From an uncultured Clostridia bacterium (GTDB lineage: Bacteria; Bacillota; Clostridia; Christensenellales; CAG-314), in the NCBI GenBank assembly GCA_947053925.1, contig CAMRUG010000002.1:238003-302002 (forward strand): 64,000 nt of DNA, written 5' to 3'. Each line of letters begins with the position of its first letter. The stretch's first letter is position 1. The position numbers and the translations under genes are program-made. This document shows, in pieces, positions 9,669 through 18,802 of this stretch. The notes beneath the pieces are model-generated. The model saw only the letters and a program-made list of their open reading frames with translations. It had not been told where the DNA came from and did not search any database.

Positions 9669-10765
9669 AATTCTCCGTCTATTATCTTCTCCGCATATTT
9701 TCTTGCACAACTGTCGTAAATTTTTATACTGTCAATATCAAGAGATTTACCGCTAACTTCTTTTGCAAAATAATTAACGATACGGATTATTATATTGTAA
9801 AAATCATTAAAAGATAATTGACTTTTTAAAAATTTCTCTACGCAAACATCGTTAGCAGCATTCATTACTGTTGCGCATAATGGCGGATACTGCTTTATTT
9901 CATATCCTAATTTTGCACAAGGAAAATTCTCGAAATTACATTTTTCAAATGTCAGTGTCAGCATATCTGACATATTTACACCGCCCGCATACGCCTTACA
10001 AGGCTTATCGAGTAAAGCAGATTGAATAGGTAAACGCATATCGGGGTTTGCCAATTGCGCTATAATACTTCCGTCGGAAAACTCTACCATAGAATGAACT
10101 ATGCTTTGTCTATGTACTACTATTTGAATTGCATCGCTATTAACGCCGAACAGATAAGACGCTTCTATCACCTCTAAAGCCTTATTCATCATTGTTGCGC
10201 TGTCAATAGTAATTTTGGAGCCCATATTCCAGTTAGGATGTTTTAACGCCTGTTCAGGAGTTACATTTGAAAGTTCTTTTTTAGAAAAATTCCAAAACGG
10301 GCCGCCGCTTGCAGTCAAAAGAATCTTGTTTACATCCAATCTGTTATTCAGCAAACACTGACTTATGGCATAATGTTCGCTGTCAATCGGAATCAGTTTA
10401 GCCGAACTTTTTGATAAAGCGTCAAAGATAATCTCTCCGGCGCATACCAAGGCTTCCTTGTTTGCAATAGCAACATCTATATTACGGTTTAAACAGTATA
10501 GTATGCTCTCTATGGCGCAAATACCGCGAGTTGCAACTACTGCCAAATCGCAATTCTGTACGGCCTTAATCAGGCATTCGTCGCCCCCTACGCTAATCAA
10601 AGCATAATATTCAGGCTTAAACTCGGACACTTGCTCTGATAACTTTGCGGCGTTAGAATAAGCGACAAGGGAAACGACCTTTAAACTTTCTGTATTATCC
10701 CGTATAATGTCTAGCGTTTGCGTACCTATAGATCCGGTACTGCCGAGTATGGCAATTTTTCTCAT
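9662..10765 (-). CDS. dxr: 1-deoxy-D-xylulose 5-phosphate reductoisomerase
   Basis: The enzyme converts DXP to MEP, the first committed step of the non-mevalonate pathway, using NADPH. The start is ATG 10765 (MRKIAILGSTGSIGTQTLDII), since the longer ORF prefix does not match the family. The Rossmann motif GSTGSIG, catalytic-site segments IPIDSEHYAI and ASGGPFW, and the HPNWNMGSKITIDSATMMNKALEVIEA block are all visible. It lies between cdsA and rseP as in Bacillus. Confidence 0.97.
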   Translation of the reverse strand: MRKIAILGSTGSIGTQTLDIIRDNTESLKVVSLVAYSNAAKLSEQVSEFKPEYYALISVGGDECLIKAVQNCDLAVVATRGICAIESILYCLNRNIDVAIANKEALVCAGEIIFDALSKSSAKLIPIDSEHYAISQCLLNNRLDVNKILLTASGGPFWNFSKKELSNVTPEQALKHPNWNMGSKITIDSATMMNKALEVIEASYLFGVNSDAIQIVVHRQSIVHSMVEFSDGSIIAQLANPDMRLPIQSALLDKPCKAYAGGVNMSDMLTLTFEKCNFENFPCAKLGYEIKQYPPLCATVMNAANDVCVEKFLKSQLSFNDFYNIIIRIVNYFAKEVSGKSLDIDSIKIYDSCARKYAEKIIDGELC

Positions 10766-10784
10766 AACAATATTTCCACACCGA

Positions 10785-11792
10785 CTAATATATAAACATA
10801 AAGACAAAAGCGACTAAAACAGATGTCAACATTATTCCGTCGAACCTATCCATAATACCGCCGTGCTCGCCCAAAATACGACTGTAATCTTTTATTCCGC
10901 AATAACGTTTTACCTGACTGGCAATCAAATCTCCTATTTGGGTCGTAATCGAACCTGCTAAACCTATAATCACATATGTTAATACGATTTGTACGGTAGG
11001 CAAACCGTATCCTGCAAATGTTAAGCCCATCTGTTCTCCGAATATTTTAAAATAATCAAACAGGAAAAATACTAATGCCGAGCCGAATATTCCGCCGAAT
11101 ATTCCGCCAATCGACCCCTCAATAGTTTTCTTAGGACTTATTTCGGGACAGAGCTTATGTTTACCGAACAAACTTCCTACGAAAAAAGCAAATACGTCAG
11201 TAAAAGAAGCAACTGCAAATATCAATGCCAAACCGATAGCGTTTAACGGCAATAAATTATGCGAACGGTTCGTATCAGGAAAAACCGCCCAAATATCATT
11301 CTCTAAAAACGGCAATAATTCCGGAGAAATAATTGCTTGCGTGGACGCCGAACGGTTAATATATAACATAGTTGACATAAATAAGCCCGGATAAACAAGC
11401 ATAAAACCTATGTATATCAAACTGTCAACTCGGTTTTTAACTAAGGACGTTACAATAGCGGCAATAAACACTACTAATGTAAAAAATATAATTCCGGTAA
11501 ATCCGAACAAACTGTACATCATAGCAACGCCAAAGCCGTACAGCCAAATAAGCCAACTGAAACAGTCCGGTACGCGTTCCTTACCGAATGCACGACGCAT
11601 TTCTATTACCGACAGCAATATCAATACGGCTAAAATAACAGAGTTAATTGCTCTTCCGCTTACAAACGTGTTCTTGCTCTCGTTGTTTGCATAGTTCGGA
11701 AAATATATATTGAGCATAACCATACCTATCATGACGATAAATATGATTGCACCAACCCATATTCTGTTAAATAATGATTTTTTATTAATCAT
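10785..11792 (-). CDS. cdsA: Phosphatidate cytidylyltransferase
   Basis: This multi-pass membrane enzyme makes CDP-diacylglycerol from phosphatidate and CTP. I choose ATG 11792 (MINKKSLF): the ORF-track start at 11807 reads ATGGAGGAA, where GGAGG is evidently the ribosome binding site for the downstream ATG. The C-terminal signature SQVKRYCGIKDYSRILGEHGGIMDRFD is clear, and about eight hydrophobic segments precede it. It overlaps uppS by 8 bases. Confidence 0.95.
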   Translation of the reverse strand: MINKKSLFNRIWVGAIIFIVMIGMVMLNIYFPNYANNESKNTFVSGRAINSVILAVLILLSVIEMRRAFGKERVPDCFSWLIWLYGFGVAMMYSLFGFTGIIFFTLVVFIAAIVTSLVKNRVDSLIYIGFMLVYPGLFMSTMLYINRSASTQAIISPELLPFLENDIWAVFPDTNRSHNLLPLNAIGLALIFAVASFTDVFAFFVGSLFGKHKLCPEISPKKTIEGSIGGIFGGIFGSALVFFLFDYFKIFGEQMGLTFAGYGLPTVQIVLTYVIIGLAGSITTQIGDLIASQVKRYCGIKDYSRILGEHGGIMDRFDGIMLTSVLVAFVFMFIY

Positions 11793-12468
11793 TAACAATT
11801 CCTCCATAAGTGCGAATGCGTAGTTGATACTCTTTGATTATATTATCATACTCTTTCAAACTGAAATCCGGCCAAAGAGTATCCGAAAAATACAATTCGG
11901 AATACGCGCTTTGATACAATAGAAAGTTAGATAACCGTTTCTGCCCGCCTGTACGGATAATCAAATCAGGCTTAGGAATAAACGAATTATATAAAAACTC
12001 AGACAAACTTTCAACAGTAATTTCACTGTTAGATTTTGCCAAAGCATTCGCCGCCTTTACTATTTCATTTTGTCCGCCGTAATTTATACATAAATTTACG
12101 CAAATTCCGTCGAAATTTTTAGTTGCTTGCTCAATTTTTTTGATTTTGCTAACTAATTTCTCAGGAAGACCTTTTCTTTCTCCCGATACAACAATGCGGA
12201 CGCGGTTTTTGCAAAATTTTTCCAAGCGACTGAGATATTTATCCGCCAAGGAAAAAAGAGAATCCACCTCTGCTTTGGGACGTTTCCAGTTTTCAGTCGA
12301 AAATACATATAAGGACAAGTACTTTATGCCTAAAGTTTGCGAAAAATCTATTATTTCTTCCGCCACTTCCAAACCTTTTTTATGTCCGTACATTCGTATC
12401 AGTCCCTTAGCTTTAGCCCAACGACCGTTACCGTCCATAATTATTCCGATGTGCGTAGGAATACTCAT
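11785..12468 (-). CDS. uppS: Isoprenyl transferase (undecaprenyl diphosphate synthase)
   Basis: This 227-aa cis-prenyltransferase builds undecaprenyl diphosphate, the lipid carrier of peptidoglycan synthesis. The family motifs IGIIMDGNGRWAKAKG, LSLYVFSTENWKRP, DLIIRTGGQKRLSNFLLYQSAYSELYF and LWPDF are all present. It overlaps the small gene upstream by 4 bases and cdsA downstream by 8 bases. Confidence 0.97.
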   Translation of the reverse strand: MSIPTHIGIIMDGNGRWAKAKGLIRMYGHKKGLEVAEEIIDFSQTLGIKYLSLYVFSTENWKRPKAEVDSLFSLADKYLSRLEKFCKNRVRIVVSGERKGLPEKLVSKIKKIEQATKNFDGICVNLCINYGGQNEIVKAANALAKSNSEITVESLSEFLYNSFIPKPDLIIRTGGQKRLSNFLLYQSAYSELYFSDTLWPDFSLKEYDNIIKEYQLRIRTYGGIVND

Positions 12469-12665
12469 TTAACCGCAAATAAATAACGGCAAACTATCAG
12501 TTCCAAAATATCTTGTTTTTGTCTGACAGCCGTTACAATCTCCTTATCATATTCTTTTTGCTTTCTATCTACATAATAAACAAACTTGAAGTTTGTTATA
12601 CCTAATTCCTGCATTTTGTTTTCGGCTTCACAAACTTCAAGTCCAATTAAATCAGTCAAATTCAT
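12465..12665 (-). CDS. Small PASTA-like hypothetical protein
   Basis: The 66-aa product is not confidently assigned. Its pattern LIGLEVCEAENKMQELGI followed by beta-like segments and a possible V-x-x-Q-K turn recalls a single PASTA repeat, but this is pattern similarity only. It has no signal peptide or membrane segment. It is wedged between frr (2-base gap) and uppS (4-base overlap), so it is very likely translated. A link to envelope synthesis would be inference from context. Confidence 0.6.
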   Translation of the reverse strand: MNLTDLIGLEVCEAENKMQELGITNFKFVYYVDRKQKEYDKEIVTAVRQKQDILELIVCRYLFAVK

Positions 12666-12667
12666 TT

Positions 12668-13243
12668 CTAAACAGACATTACGTCATTTTCTTTTTCTTT
12701 AGAAAGTTTATCCACCGTTTCTATCAACTTAGATAAAGATTTATCAACTTCCGCTTCGTAATCGGAAATCAAATCCTCCGAAACCGTTTTAGCGTTCTTC
12801 TCTTTCTTTAGCGAATCCATTGCGTCTCTACGCGCATTTCTCAATACAACTTTTGTATCTTCGGCAAGTTTCTTCACTTGCTTAACTAATTCCTTACGGC
12901 GTTCTTCTGTTAACACAGGGAATGTTAATCTGATAACCGTACCGTCATTTTGCGGCGTTATGCCTATGTTAGCGGCAAGGATTGCTTTCTCTACCAATTT
13001 TAAAGCCGATTTATCCCAAAGCGTTATTACTAAACATCTCGGTTCGGGAATAGAAATATTACCCATTTGATTTATGGGAGTCAGCGCTCCGTAGTAGTCT
13101 ACCTTGATACTCTCTACAAGTTTAGGATTAGCTCTGCCTGCGCGCATAAGATTATATTCGCTTTTCATATAAGAAATAGCTTTGTCGCATTCCATTTCAA
13201 AAGTGAGAAACAGTTCTTCGATTTGTGGGTTAGCGTAATTCAT
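12668..13243 (-). CDS. frr: Ribosome recycling factor
   Basis: The 191-aa protein works with EF-G to split post-termination ribosomes. It shows YNLMRAGRANPKLVESIKVDYYGALTPINQMGNISIPEPR and the C-terminal helical block LVKQVKKLAEDTKVVLRNARRDAMD. It is the first gene after the promoter at 13271-13299 and so leads the frr-uppS-cdsA-dxr-rseP-ispG unit, although read-through from pyrH is possible. Confidence 0.97.
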   Translation of the reverse strand: MNYANPQIEELFLTFEMECDKAISYMKSEYNLMRAGRANPKLVESIKVDYYGALTPINQMGNISIPEPRCLVITLWDKSALKLVEKAILAANIGITPQNDGTVIRLTFPVLTEERRKELVKQVKKLAEDTKVVLRNARRDAMDSLKKEKNAKTVSEDLISDYEAEVDKSLSKLIETVDKLSKEKENDVMSV

Positions 13244-13270
13244 AATACTCTCCTATAATTTAATAAATGT

Positions 13271-13299
13271 ATTGTACAACAATTCCCGTCTAATTTCAA
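13271..13299 (-). promoter_or_regulatory. Sigma-A promoter upstream of frr
   Basis: TTGAAA and TACAAT on the minus strand are 17 bases apart, placed between the pyrH stop and the frr start. The leader would be short, about 20 nt. Confidence 0.6.
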
Positions 13300-13302
13300 C
13301 AG

Positions 13303-14001
13303 TTATTTTATGGTTGTTCCAAGTTTTTCGCCGTTCAAAACCCGCAACACACCGTCGGGCTCGTCTTTGCTTAAAGCAACGACTTTCAACCCGTATTCCC
13401 TGCACATAGCCATAGCGGTCAAATCCATAGCTTTCAAATTATCCGATATAACTTTATCGAATGTTATTTCATCGTATTTTTTTGCTTTCGGATTTGTTTT
13501 GGGATCACTGTCATAAATACCGTCTATATTTTTAAGATAGAAAACTGCATCCGCATGCGTTTCGCAAGCGCGTAAAGATAATGCCGTGTCTGTAGAAAAA
13601 TACGGTAAACCCGTTCCGCCAACAAAGATAACGACTTTGCCCGAAGTCATATACTCCAAAACTTTTGGCAAATAATACGGCTCGCATATTTTATCTATCG
13701 TAAATGAGGATACTACACGACAATCTACACCGCAAGCTTTAAGCGCTTCCGAAAGAGCAAGTCCGTTCATAACCGTAGCCAACATACCTATATGGTCGGC
13801 AACAGATCTATCCATCTGCTCGCTGCTCCTGCCGCGCCACAAATTTCCGCCGCCGACAACTATTCCTAGTTCTACGCCTGTTTCGGTAATGCGTTTTATT
13901 TGTTCGGCTACGGCGCTTACGCCCTCATTGTTAATTCCGCTTCCGCTAACCGACAATGCTTCGCCGCTTATTTTCAACAAAATACGCTTGTATCTAGTCA
14001 T
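13303..14001 (-). CDS. pyrH: UMP kinase
   Basis: This 232-aa amino-acid-kinase-fold enzyme phosphorylates UMP to UDP. Visible motifs are YKRILLKISGEAL at the N-terminus, GIVVGGGNLWRGR, and TDTALSLRACETHADAVFYLKNIDGIYDSDPKTNP. It lies in the usual rpsB-tsf-pyrH-frr order, but a strong terminator separates it from tsf, so its expression may depend on partial read-through. Confidence 0.97.
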   Translation of the reverse strand: MTRYKRILLKISGEALSVSGSGINNEGVSAVAEQIKRITETGVELGIVVGGGNLWRGRSSEQMDRSVADHIGMLATVMNGLALSEALKACGVDCRVVSSFTIDKICEPYYLPKVLEYMTSGKVVIFVGGTGLPYFSTDTALSLRACETHADAVFYLKNIDGIYDSDPKTNPKAKKYDEITFDKVISDNLKAMDLTAMAMCREYGLKVVALSKDEPDGVLRVLNGEKLGTTIK

Positions 14002-14025
14002 AACACACCTTCTATTTTTTGTTTG

Positions 14026-14053
14026 AAAAAGGGAACAATCAAATATTGTTCCC
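14026..14053 (-). terminator. Rho-independent terminator after tsf
   Basis: GGGAACAAT and ATTGTTCCC (14031-14039 and 14045-14053) form a 9-bp stem with a 5-nt loop. On the minus strand it is followed by TTTTT. It ends the rpsB-tsf transcript, probably with some read-through into pyrH. Confidence 0.85.
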
Positions 14054-14070
14054 TAAACAATAAATACAAA

Positions 14071-15003
14071 TTACTTAATGTTCTTCATTTGTTCTGCAAT
14101 TTCGTCGACAAAATTATCTACGCGTTTTTCAATGCCTTCGCCCATTTCGTAACGCACAAATTTCGCAACAGTGATTTCCGCTCCTGCTTTCTTTGCTACG
14201 TCAGCAATTACTTGTTTTACAGACATAGCCGAATCGCGCACATATTCTTGTTCAAGCAAACAAACTTCCTTGTAGTACTTGTGAATACGTCCTTCAACCA
14301 TTTTAGAAATAACAGCTTCGGGTTTGCCCTCATTTCTGGCTTGTACGGTAAGAATTTCTCTTTCCGAATCAAGTTGAGCAGCATCAACATCGGCAATCGA
14401 AATAACCTGCGGTCTGCTAGCGGCAATTTGCATACAAACGTTAAATGCAAGTTCCTGCAAATCGGCTTGGCTAGCCGTACTGTTTATTTGAGTCAACACG
14501 CCTATTTTTCCGCCCATATGGATATAACTTGCAACAATGCCGTTTCCGTTTACAACAAACTTTGTAAATCTACGGAAAGAAATTTTTTCTCCGATAGCCG
14601 CCGTTGCTTCGGCAATGAGTACGTTAAGCGTTTTAGACTTGTCTAAATAATAATTCTCTGCCAAAACTTCTTCGATTGTATGAGCGTTAGAATGTAAAAT
14701 ATGATTGGCAATATTGTCTACAAGAGCAATAAATTGATCGCTTCTTGCAACGAAGTCCGTTTCGCAGTTGATTTCTACTGCCACACCGGTTTTCTTGTCA
14801 TCGGAGATAACACACTTTACAAGGCCTTCAGCCGCAATACGGTCGGCTTTTTTAGCGGCAGAAGCCATACCCTTTTCACGGAGATATTTAACCGCTTCGT
14901 CAAAATTACCGTCAGTTTCAACAAGGGCCTTTTTGCAGTCCATCATACCTACGCCTGTTTGCTCGCGCAGTTTCATTACGTCTTTATTAGTAAAATTAGC
15001 CAT
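14071..15003 (-). CDS. tsf: Elongation factor Ts
   Basis: EF-Ts exchanges GDP for GTP on EF-Tu. The start is ATG 15003 ([27 protein letters not shown]), preceded by GAGGAGG; the ORF-track prefix lies inside rpsB. The N-terminal UBA-like segment, the ETDFVARSD motif near residue 80 and a long core domain are intact, giving about 310 aa. It overlaps the end of rpsB by 8 bases. Confidence 0.97.
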   Translation of the reverse strand: MANFTNKDVMKLREQTGVGMMDCKKALVETDGNFDEAVKYLREKGMASAAKKADRIAAEGLVKCVISDDKKTGVAVEINCETDFVARSDQFIALVDNIANHILHSNAHTIEEVLAENYYLDKSKTLNVLIAEATAAIGEKISFRRFTKFVVNGNGIVASYIHMGGKIGVLTQINSTASQADLQELAFNVCMQIAASRPQVISIADVDAAQLDSEREILTVQARNEGKPEAVISKMVEGRIHKYYKEVCLLEQEYVRDSAMSVKQVIADVAKKAGAEITVAKFVRYEMGEGIEKRVDNFVDEIAEQMKNIK

Positions 15004-15751
15004 TGGTAACCTCCTCATCGGCAACTTTAACTTCTTCTTTGTCATCGTCTTCGGGAGCAGTCATAACAACGCCTTCCTTAGCTTCGATAACAGCGCCTGC
15101 AATAATAGAAGCAATAACTTTAATAGCGCCTATTGCGTCGTCGTTTGCAGGTATTACTACGTCTACTTGGTCGGGATCGCAGTTAGTATCTACGATAGCG
15201 ACAATAGGAATATTCAAAGCGTGCGCTTCCGCAACGGCAATAGATTCTTTCTTGGGGTCTACGATAAAAATACATCCGGGCATACCCTTCATATCTTTGA
15301 TACCGCCGAGATTGGCTTCGAGTTTATCGCGTTCTTCCAAAAGTTTTGCAACTTCTTTCTTGGGCAATACGTCAAGTTCGCCCAACTTTTCCATTTGATT
15401 TATATGGTTAAGTCTTTCGATACGGGACTTAATCGTCTTGTAATTTGTAAGCGTTCCGCCGAGCCAACGGTTATTAACGTAGTACATTCCGCAGCGTTCA
15501 GCTTCCGTTTTGATAGCCTCTTGCGCTTGTTTTTTCGTTCCTACAAACAATACGGGCTTGCCTTCTGCCGCAATATCGCGAACAAAAGTATACGCGATTT
15601 CAGCTTGCGCTACCGTTTGTTGAAGGTCGATAATATGTATATCGTTACGTTCTGCGTAGATATACTTCTTCATTTTGGGATTCCATCTTCTGGTTTGGTG
15701 TCCGAAGTGAACGCCGCTTTCCAAAAGCTGTTTCATTGATACAACTGCCAT
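14996..15751 (-). CDS. rpsB: 30S ribosomal protein S2
   Basis: The 251-aa protein begins [27 protein letters not shown] and carries [14 protein letters not shown] and [16 protein letters not shown], all S2 signatures. The C-terminus has an acidic tail ([13 protein letters not shown]). It is preceded by GGAG and by a structured leader with a consensus promoter, and is cotranscribed with tsf. Confidence 0.97.
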   Translation of the reverse strand: MAVVSMKQLLESGVHFGHQTRRWNPKMKKYIYAERNDIHIIDLQQTVAQAEIAYTFVRDIAAEGKPVLFVGTKKQAQEAIKTEAERCGMYYVNNRWLGGTLTNYKTIKSRIERLNHINQMEKLGELDVLPKKEVAKLLEERDKLEANLGGIKDMKGMPGCIFIVDPKKESIAVAEAHALNIPIVAIVDTNCDPDQVDVVIPANDDAIGAIKVIASIIAGAVIEAKEGVVMTAPEDDDKEEVKVADEEVTNG

Positions 15752-15764
15752 TTTTCTTTTCTCC

Positions 15765-15870
15765 TTATTTTTTATCGTTTTTTAACCTCTTTACGCCGTC
15801 AACTCTATACGCCACCAAGCGGCAAAACTTGGCACAACGGATAAATCTTGCGTAAATGCGAATTAAACCT
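15765..15870 (-). promoter_or_regulatory. Candidate structured 5' leader of rpsB
   Basis: The roughly 100-nt leader between the promoter and rpsB contains GCCAAG and CTTGGTGGC arms that can fold as a GC-rich hairpin in otherwise AT-rich sequence. Ribosomal protein leaders often serve autoregulation, so an S2-binding site is possible. This is inference from local pairing only. Confidence 0.35.
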
Positions 15871-15875
15871 AATAG

Positions 15876-15904
15876 ATTATAGCACACTCAATACTAATTT
15901 GCAA
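15876..15904 (-). promoter_or_regulatory. Sigma-A promoter of rpsB-tsf
   Basis: TTGCAA and TATAAT on the minus strand are separated by 17 bases; transcription would start near 15869. Confidence 0.7.
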
Positions 15905-16539
15905 CAAATTTTATCTTACTTTTCATTCAACTTTAAACAACGAAAATTTTTGTAAATTTACAAATTAACTTATGGCAAGCCGTTATTTTCAATATCGACA
16001 AACTTCCAAATACATACTGTGCATTTTTAAGAATAATAAACTTGTAAATATCAAAATATCCGTAAAAGTAAAAGAATAGTACTTTAATAATGATTTTCTT
16101 CTTTTTTTCTCAAAATCCATAACAACGCAGCATTCAATTATTTTTAAGAATTGCTCAATATAATATTAGTAAATCAAAGGCGAAAAGCAATAAAAGTTAT
16201 CGGGTTTGCATTATAATTATGTAACATACAACTGCATTAGTTATTTGCATAAATTGCAACGGTTACAGCATTTGATTTGAACTGCTTATATCAATTACAA
16301 AATATTGTAAAGGAATGTTATTTTACACAAACTATTGCATTGTTACGCAATACAATGTAATAGCAGTTAGTTATTTGTGGCAAAACGTCGTTAGATATTG
16401 TTCATACACTTAGAATAATCAAAAAAAACGTCGCTATCGGTTCAATAACTACGAAATAACAAAATTAAAAACATTTTGCTTAAGCGGATTGGAATACTAA
16501 TACATTTCTTACAGTATAACTTGAACAAAAGGAGACATT
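15905..16539. other. AT-rich intergenic region between rpsB and the HtrA-like gene
   Basis: About 635 bases lie between two divergent units with no convincing gene. The clearest structure is an inverted repeat, CTATTGCATTGT (16332-16343) and ACAATGTAATAG (16352-16363), with one mismatch and an 8-nt loop and no U-tract. A 35-codon ORF at 15972-16079 lacks a ribosome binding site. A TTGGAA and a TATAAC upstream of the protease gene are 20 bases apart, too far for a normal sigma-A promoter. Confidence 0.5.
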
Positions 16540-17853
16540 ATGAAAAATAGCGTCAAAAGATTACTCTTAGTAATTTTATCAGTTATAATGATTTTTGCTT
16601 TATGTGCTTGCAGCGAAGACAACAGCGGATTATCTGCATACGAAATCGCGGTTAAAAACGGTTTTGAAGGGACTGAAGCCGAATGGCTCAAATCCTTGCA
16701 CACTACTAACACTATCAAAGAAACAACAAATAATTACAACGTTAACGTACAAAACGTTCACGATATTTCTCTTGCAACAAACATAGGTCTAAAATCGGCA
16801 GTTTCGGTTTACTGCAAGCATACGATTACCGAACGCGTATATGTAGGTATGTATCCGTTCGGTCAATACCAAACGCAAGAAAAGCAAGTACAGTCGGCAG
16901 GCTCGGGAGTTATATACAGGTTAGAAGATGACGGTTCGGCATATATAATAACCAACCATCACGTTGTATACGAAAATGACAGTATTGCCTCCGACCGCAT
17001 AAGTAACGATATCAGCATATTTCTGTACGGAATGGAAAGCGCTCAGTACGCCATTCCCGCAACATATATCGGCGGATCGCTTAACTACGACATTGCCGTT
17101 CTGCGTATCGAAAAAAGCCAAATACTCAAATCTTCCATCGAAAACAATACAGTTGCTAACGTTACCTTTGCCGATTCTAACGAAATACGCACGGGACAGA
17201 CTTCTATTGCAATAGGTAACCCCGAGGCGGAAGGAATATCTGCAACTTGCGGCATTGTAAGCGTTGATTCCGAATACATTACTATGAAAGCCGTTGACGA
17301 ACAAACAAGCATTACTCTGCGCGTCATCCGTACAGATACGGCGGTAAACAGCGGAAACTCGGGCGGCGGATTATTTGACGACACAGGCAAACTTATTGGC
17401 ATAGTAAACGCAAAAGTAAGCGACAGTTCCGTCGAAAATATTGCTTACGCCATACCCTGCAACGTCGCCAAAGCAATTGCGGAAAATATAATCGACTACA
17501 ACAAACTTTACAATAAAAACTGTGTTATGCGCCCCATTCTCGGAATAACTATCCAAACGGTAGAAATGTACACGGAACTAGACAATAACGGCTTTTTAAA
17601 TAAAGTAGAAAAAATAGCCGTTAATGACATTAACAGCAACAGCATAGTAAAAGATATTCTGCAAAAAGACGATATACTTTTGAGTATTCAAATCGGCAGT
17701 AATGACGCAATAAACATTACGCGCAATTATCAATTTACCGACGCTTTGCTTAACGCGCGCGTAAACGATGAAATCGTCATAGAATATCTGCGCGGCAACG
17801 TTAAAGAAAAGGCAACCGTAACCATAACGGAAAGTTGCCTGACAGAATACTAG
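16540..17853 (+). CDS. HtrA/DegP-like trypsin-fold serine protease, lipoprotein
   Basis: The 437-aa protein starts after AAAGGAG with a lipoprotein signal ending LCAC (lipid-modified Cys24), so it should be anchored outside the membrane. Residues about 33-53 form a YEIAVKNGFEGTEAEWLKSL segment, a motif I associate with clostridial surface and phage-type proteins. The protease domain has a complete triad: His141 in TNHHVV, Asp184 in NYDIAVLRI and Ser274 in GNSGGG. Residues about 340-430 form a PDZ-like domain. It probably handles envelope protein quality control. It is monocistronic, on the opposite strand from its neighbours. Confidence 0.88.
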   Translation: MKNSVKRLLLVILSVIMIFALCACSEDNSGLSAYEIAVKNGFEGTEAEWLKSLHTTNTIKETTNNYNVNVQNVHDISLATNIGLKSAVSVYCKHTITERVYVGMYPFGQYQTQEKQVQSAGSGVIYRLEDDGSAYIITNHHVVYENDSIASDRISNDISIFLYGMESAQYAIPATYIGGSLNYDIAVLRIEKSQILKSSIENNTVANVTFADSNEIRTGQTSIAIGNPEAEGISATCGIVSVDSEYITMKAVDEQTSITLRVIRTDTAVNSGNSGGGLFDDTGKLIGIVNAKVSDSSVENIAYAIPCNVAKAIAENIIDYNKLYNKNCVMRPILGITIQTVEMYTELDNNGFLNKVEKIAVNDINSNSIVKDILQKDDILLSIQIGSNDAINITRNYQFTDALLNARVNDEIVIEYLRGNVKEKATVTITESCLTEY

Positions 17854-17886
17854 TATCAAACAATTAAACAGAATTTTGCTGAATTG

Positions 17887-17916
17887 AAAAAGCAGACGGG
17901 ATATACCGTCTGCTTT
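17887..17916. terminator. Bidirectional terminator between protease and DUF1292 genes
   Basis: AAAGCAGACGG and CCGTCTGCTTT form an 11-bp stem with a 6-nt loop between convergent genes. The U-run is best on the minus strand (after yrzB), while the plus strand has TTTAAATTATTATT. Confidence 0.8.
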
Positions 17917-17922
17917 AAATTA

Positions 17923-18288
17923 TTATTCGTGATGATGACATTCGCAATCGGGGTCGTCGCAACCGTCGCCCATTGCGGCAACTTCCGCTTCTAACTTTTT
18001 GTAAAGAATTTCATACAAATCGTCGTCTATTGGCAAGAAATTATAGTACGGCTCTCCGTCTTCTTCTACTTCTTCCAATTCAAATATTTCTATTACGGGG
18101 TCTTCGTCGTCAGCCTGTTGCAAACAAGCGTACTCTTTACCCTCGTGCTCAAGAGTAGCGATATGATAGAAAGGAATCTCGTTTCCGTCTTCGTCCTCTA
18201 ACATTACAACGTCTTCGTCAACCTCACAACCGCAATCGCAATTGTGTTCGTGTTCGCAATCACACACGTTCTTTTTTTCTTCAGACAT
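17923..18288 (-). CDS. DUF1292 (YrzB-like) acidic protein with Cys/His-rich termini
   Basis: The 121-aa acidic protein contains the DUF1292 core VVMLEDEDGNEIPFYHIATLEHEGKEYACLQ near residues 27-57. It follows ruvX by 15 bases, an association also seen in Bacillus (yrrK-yrzB). Unusually, the N-terminus has CDCEHEHNCDCGC and the C-terminus has CDDPDCECHHHE, each rich in potential metal ligands. The function of the family is unknown to me; metal binding is inference. It is followed by a terminator. Confidence 0.88.
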   Translation of the reverse strand: MSEEKKNVCDCEHEHNCDCGCEVDEDVVMLEDEDGNEIPFYHIATLEHEGKEYACLQQADDEDPVIEIFELEEVEEDGEPYYNFLPIDDDLYEILYKKLEAEVAAMGDGCDDPDCECHHHE

Positions 18289-18303
18289 ATTATACCTCCA
18301 ATT

Positions 18304-18720
18304 TTATCTTTTACTGTCTAAATAATTTTGCAAAATAATGGTCGCAGCAACTTTATCTATAACTTTTTTTCTGTCCTCTCTCCGAACATTGCCTTGTATT
18401 AACACACGTTCAGCAGATAAAGTCGTAAAGCGCTCATCTAAATAATCAACGGGAATATCGCATATTTCGTTGATAGCGGCAATAAACTCCCGTGTTTTAA
18501 GCGTTTGTTCGTTTTCTTTTCCGTTTAAACCTAACGGCAAGCCCGAAACAAATCTCGTTACTTCCTTTTCTTTTGCCAAATCAACTATATACTTCGCGTC
18601 TCTTTCACGGTTGCCCGTACGCGTGTACGTTTCCAAAGGATTGGCTATTATTCCCGTTAAATCGGAAACAGCAATACCTATTCTGACATCCCCTACGTCC
18701 AACGCCATTATTCTACCCAT
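18304..18720 (-). CDS. ruvX: Putative pre-16S rRNA nuclease / Holliday junction resolvase homologue YqgF
   Basis: The product is a 138-aa RNase H-fold protein with MALDVGDVRIGIAVSD, FVSGLPLGLNGKE, DERFTTLSAERVL and KVIDKVAATIILQNYL, matching RuvX/YqgF, which acts in 16S rRNA 5'-end processing. I prefer ATG 18720 (MGRIMALD) over 18741 because a TATAAT at 18744-18749 would place transcription initiation near 18737, downstream of the longer start. Neither start has a clear ribosome binding site. Confidence 0.9.
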   Translation of the reverse strand: MGRIMALDVGDVRIGIAVSDLTGIIANPLETYTRTGNRERDAKYIVDLAKEKEVTRFVSGLPLGLNGKENEQTLKTREFIAAINEICDIPVDYLDERFTTLSAERVLIQGNVRREDRKKVIDKVAATIILQNYLDSKR

Positions 18721-18743
18721 AGTATTAACATTGTAACACATTC

Positions 18744-18749
18744 ATTATA
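18744..18749 (-). promoter_or_regulatory. Candidate -10 element for ruvX
   Basis: A perfect TATAAT lies just upstream of ruvX on the minus strand. I see no good -35 at 16-18 bases. If used, the leader would be only about 16 nt. Confidence 0.35.
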
Positions 18750-18802
18750 AAAAAGACAGTATATTTACATATTTTCTTAATTTTTAGAAATAATATTTAA
18801 AT

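Noticed and set aside
11785-11807. cdsA start at 11807
   Set aside because: That ATG is immediately part of ATGGAGG, the ribosome binding site for the ATG at 11792.
14768-15739. 323-aa plus-strand ORF
   Set aside because: Shadow of rpsB and tsf on the other strand; composition reflects antisense of conserved genes.
15972-16079. 35-codon plus-strand ORF in the rpsB-protease gap
   Set aside because: No ribosome binding site, no promoter and shadow-like composition.
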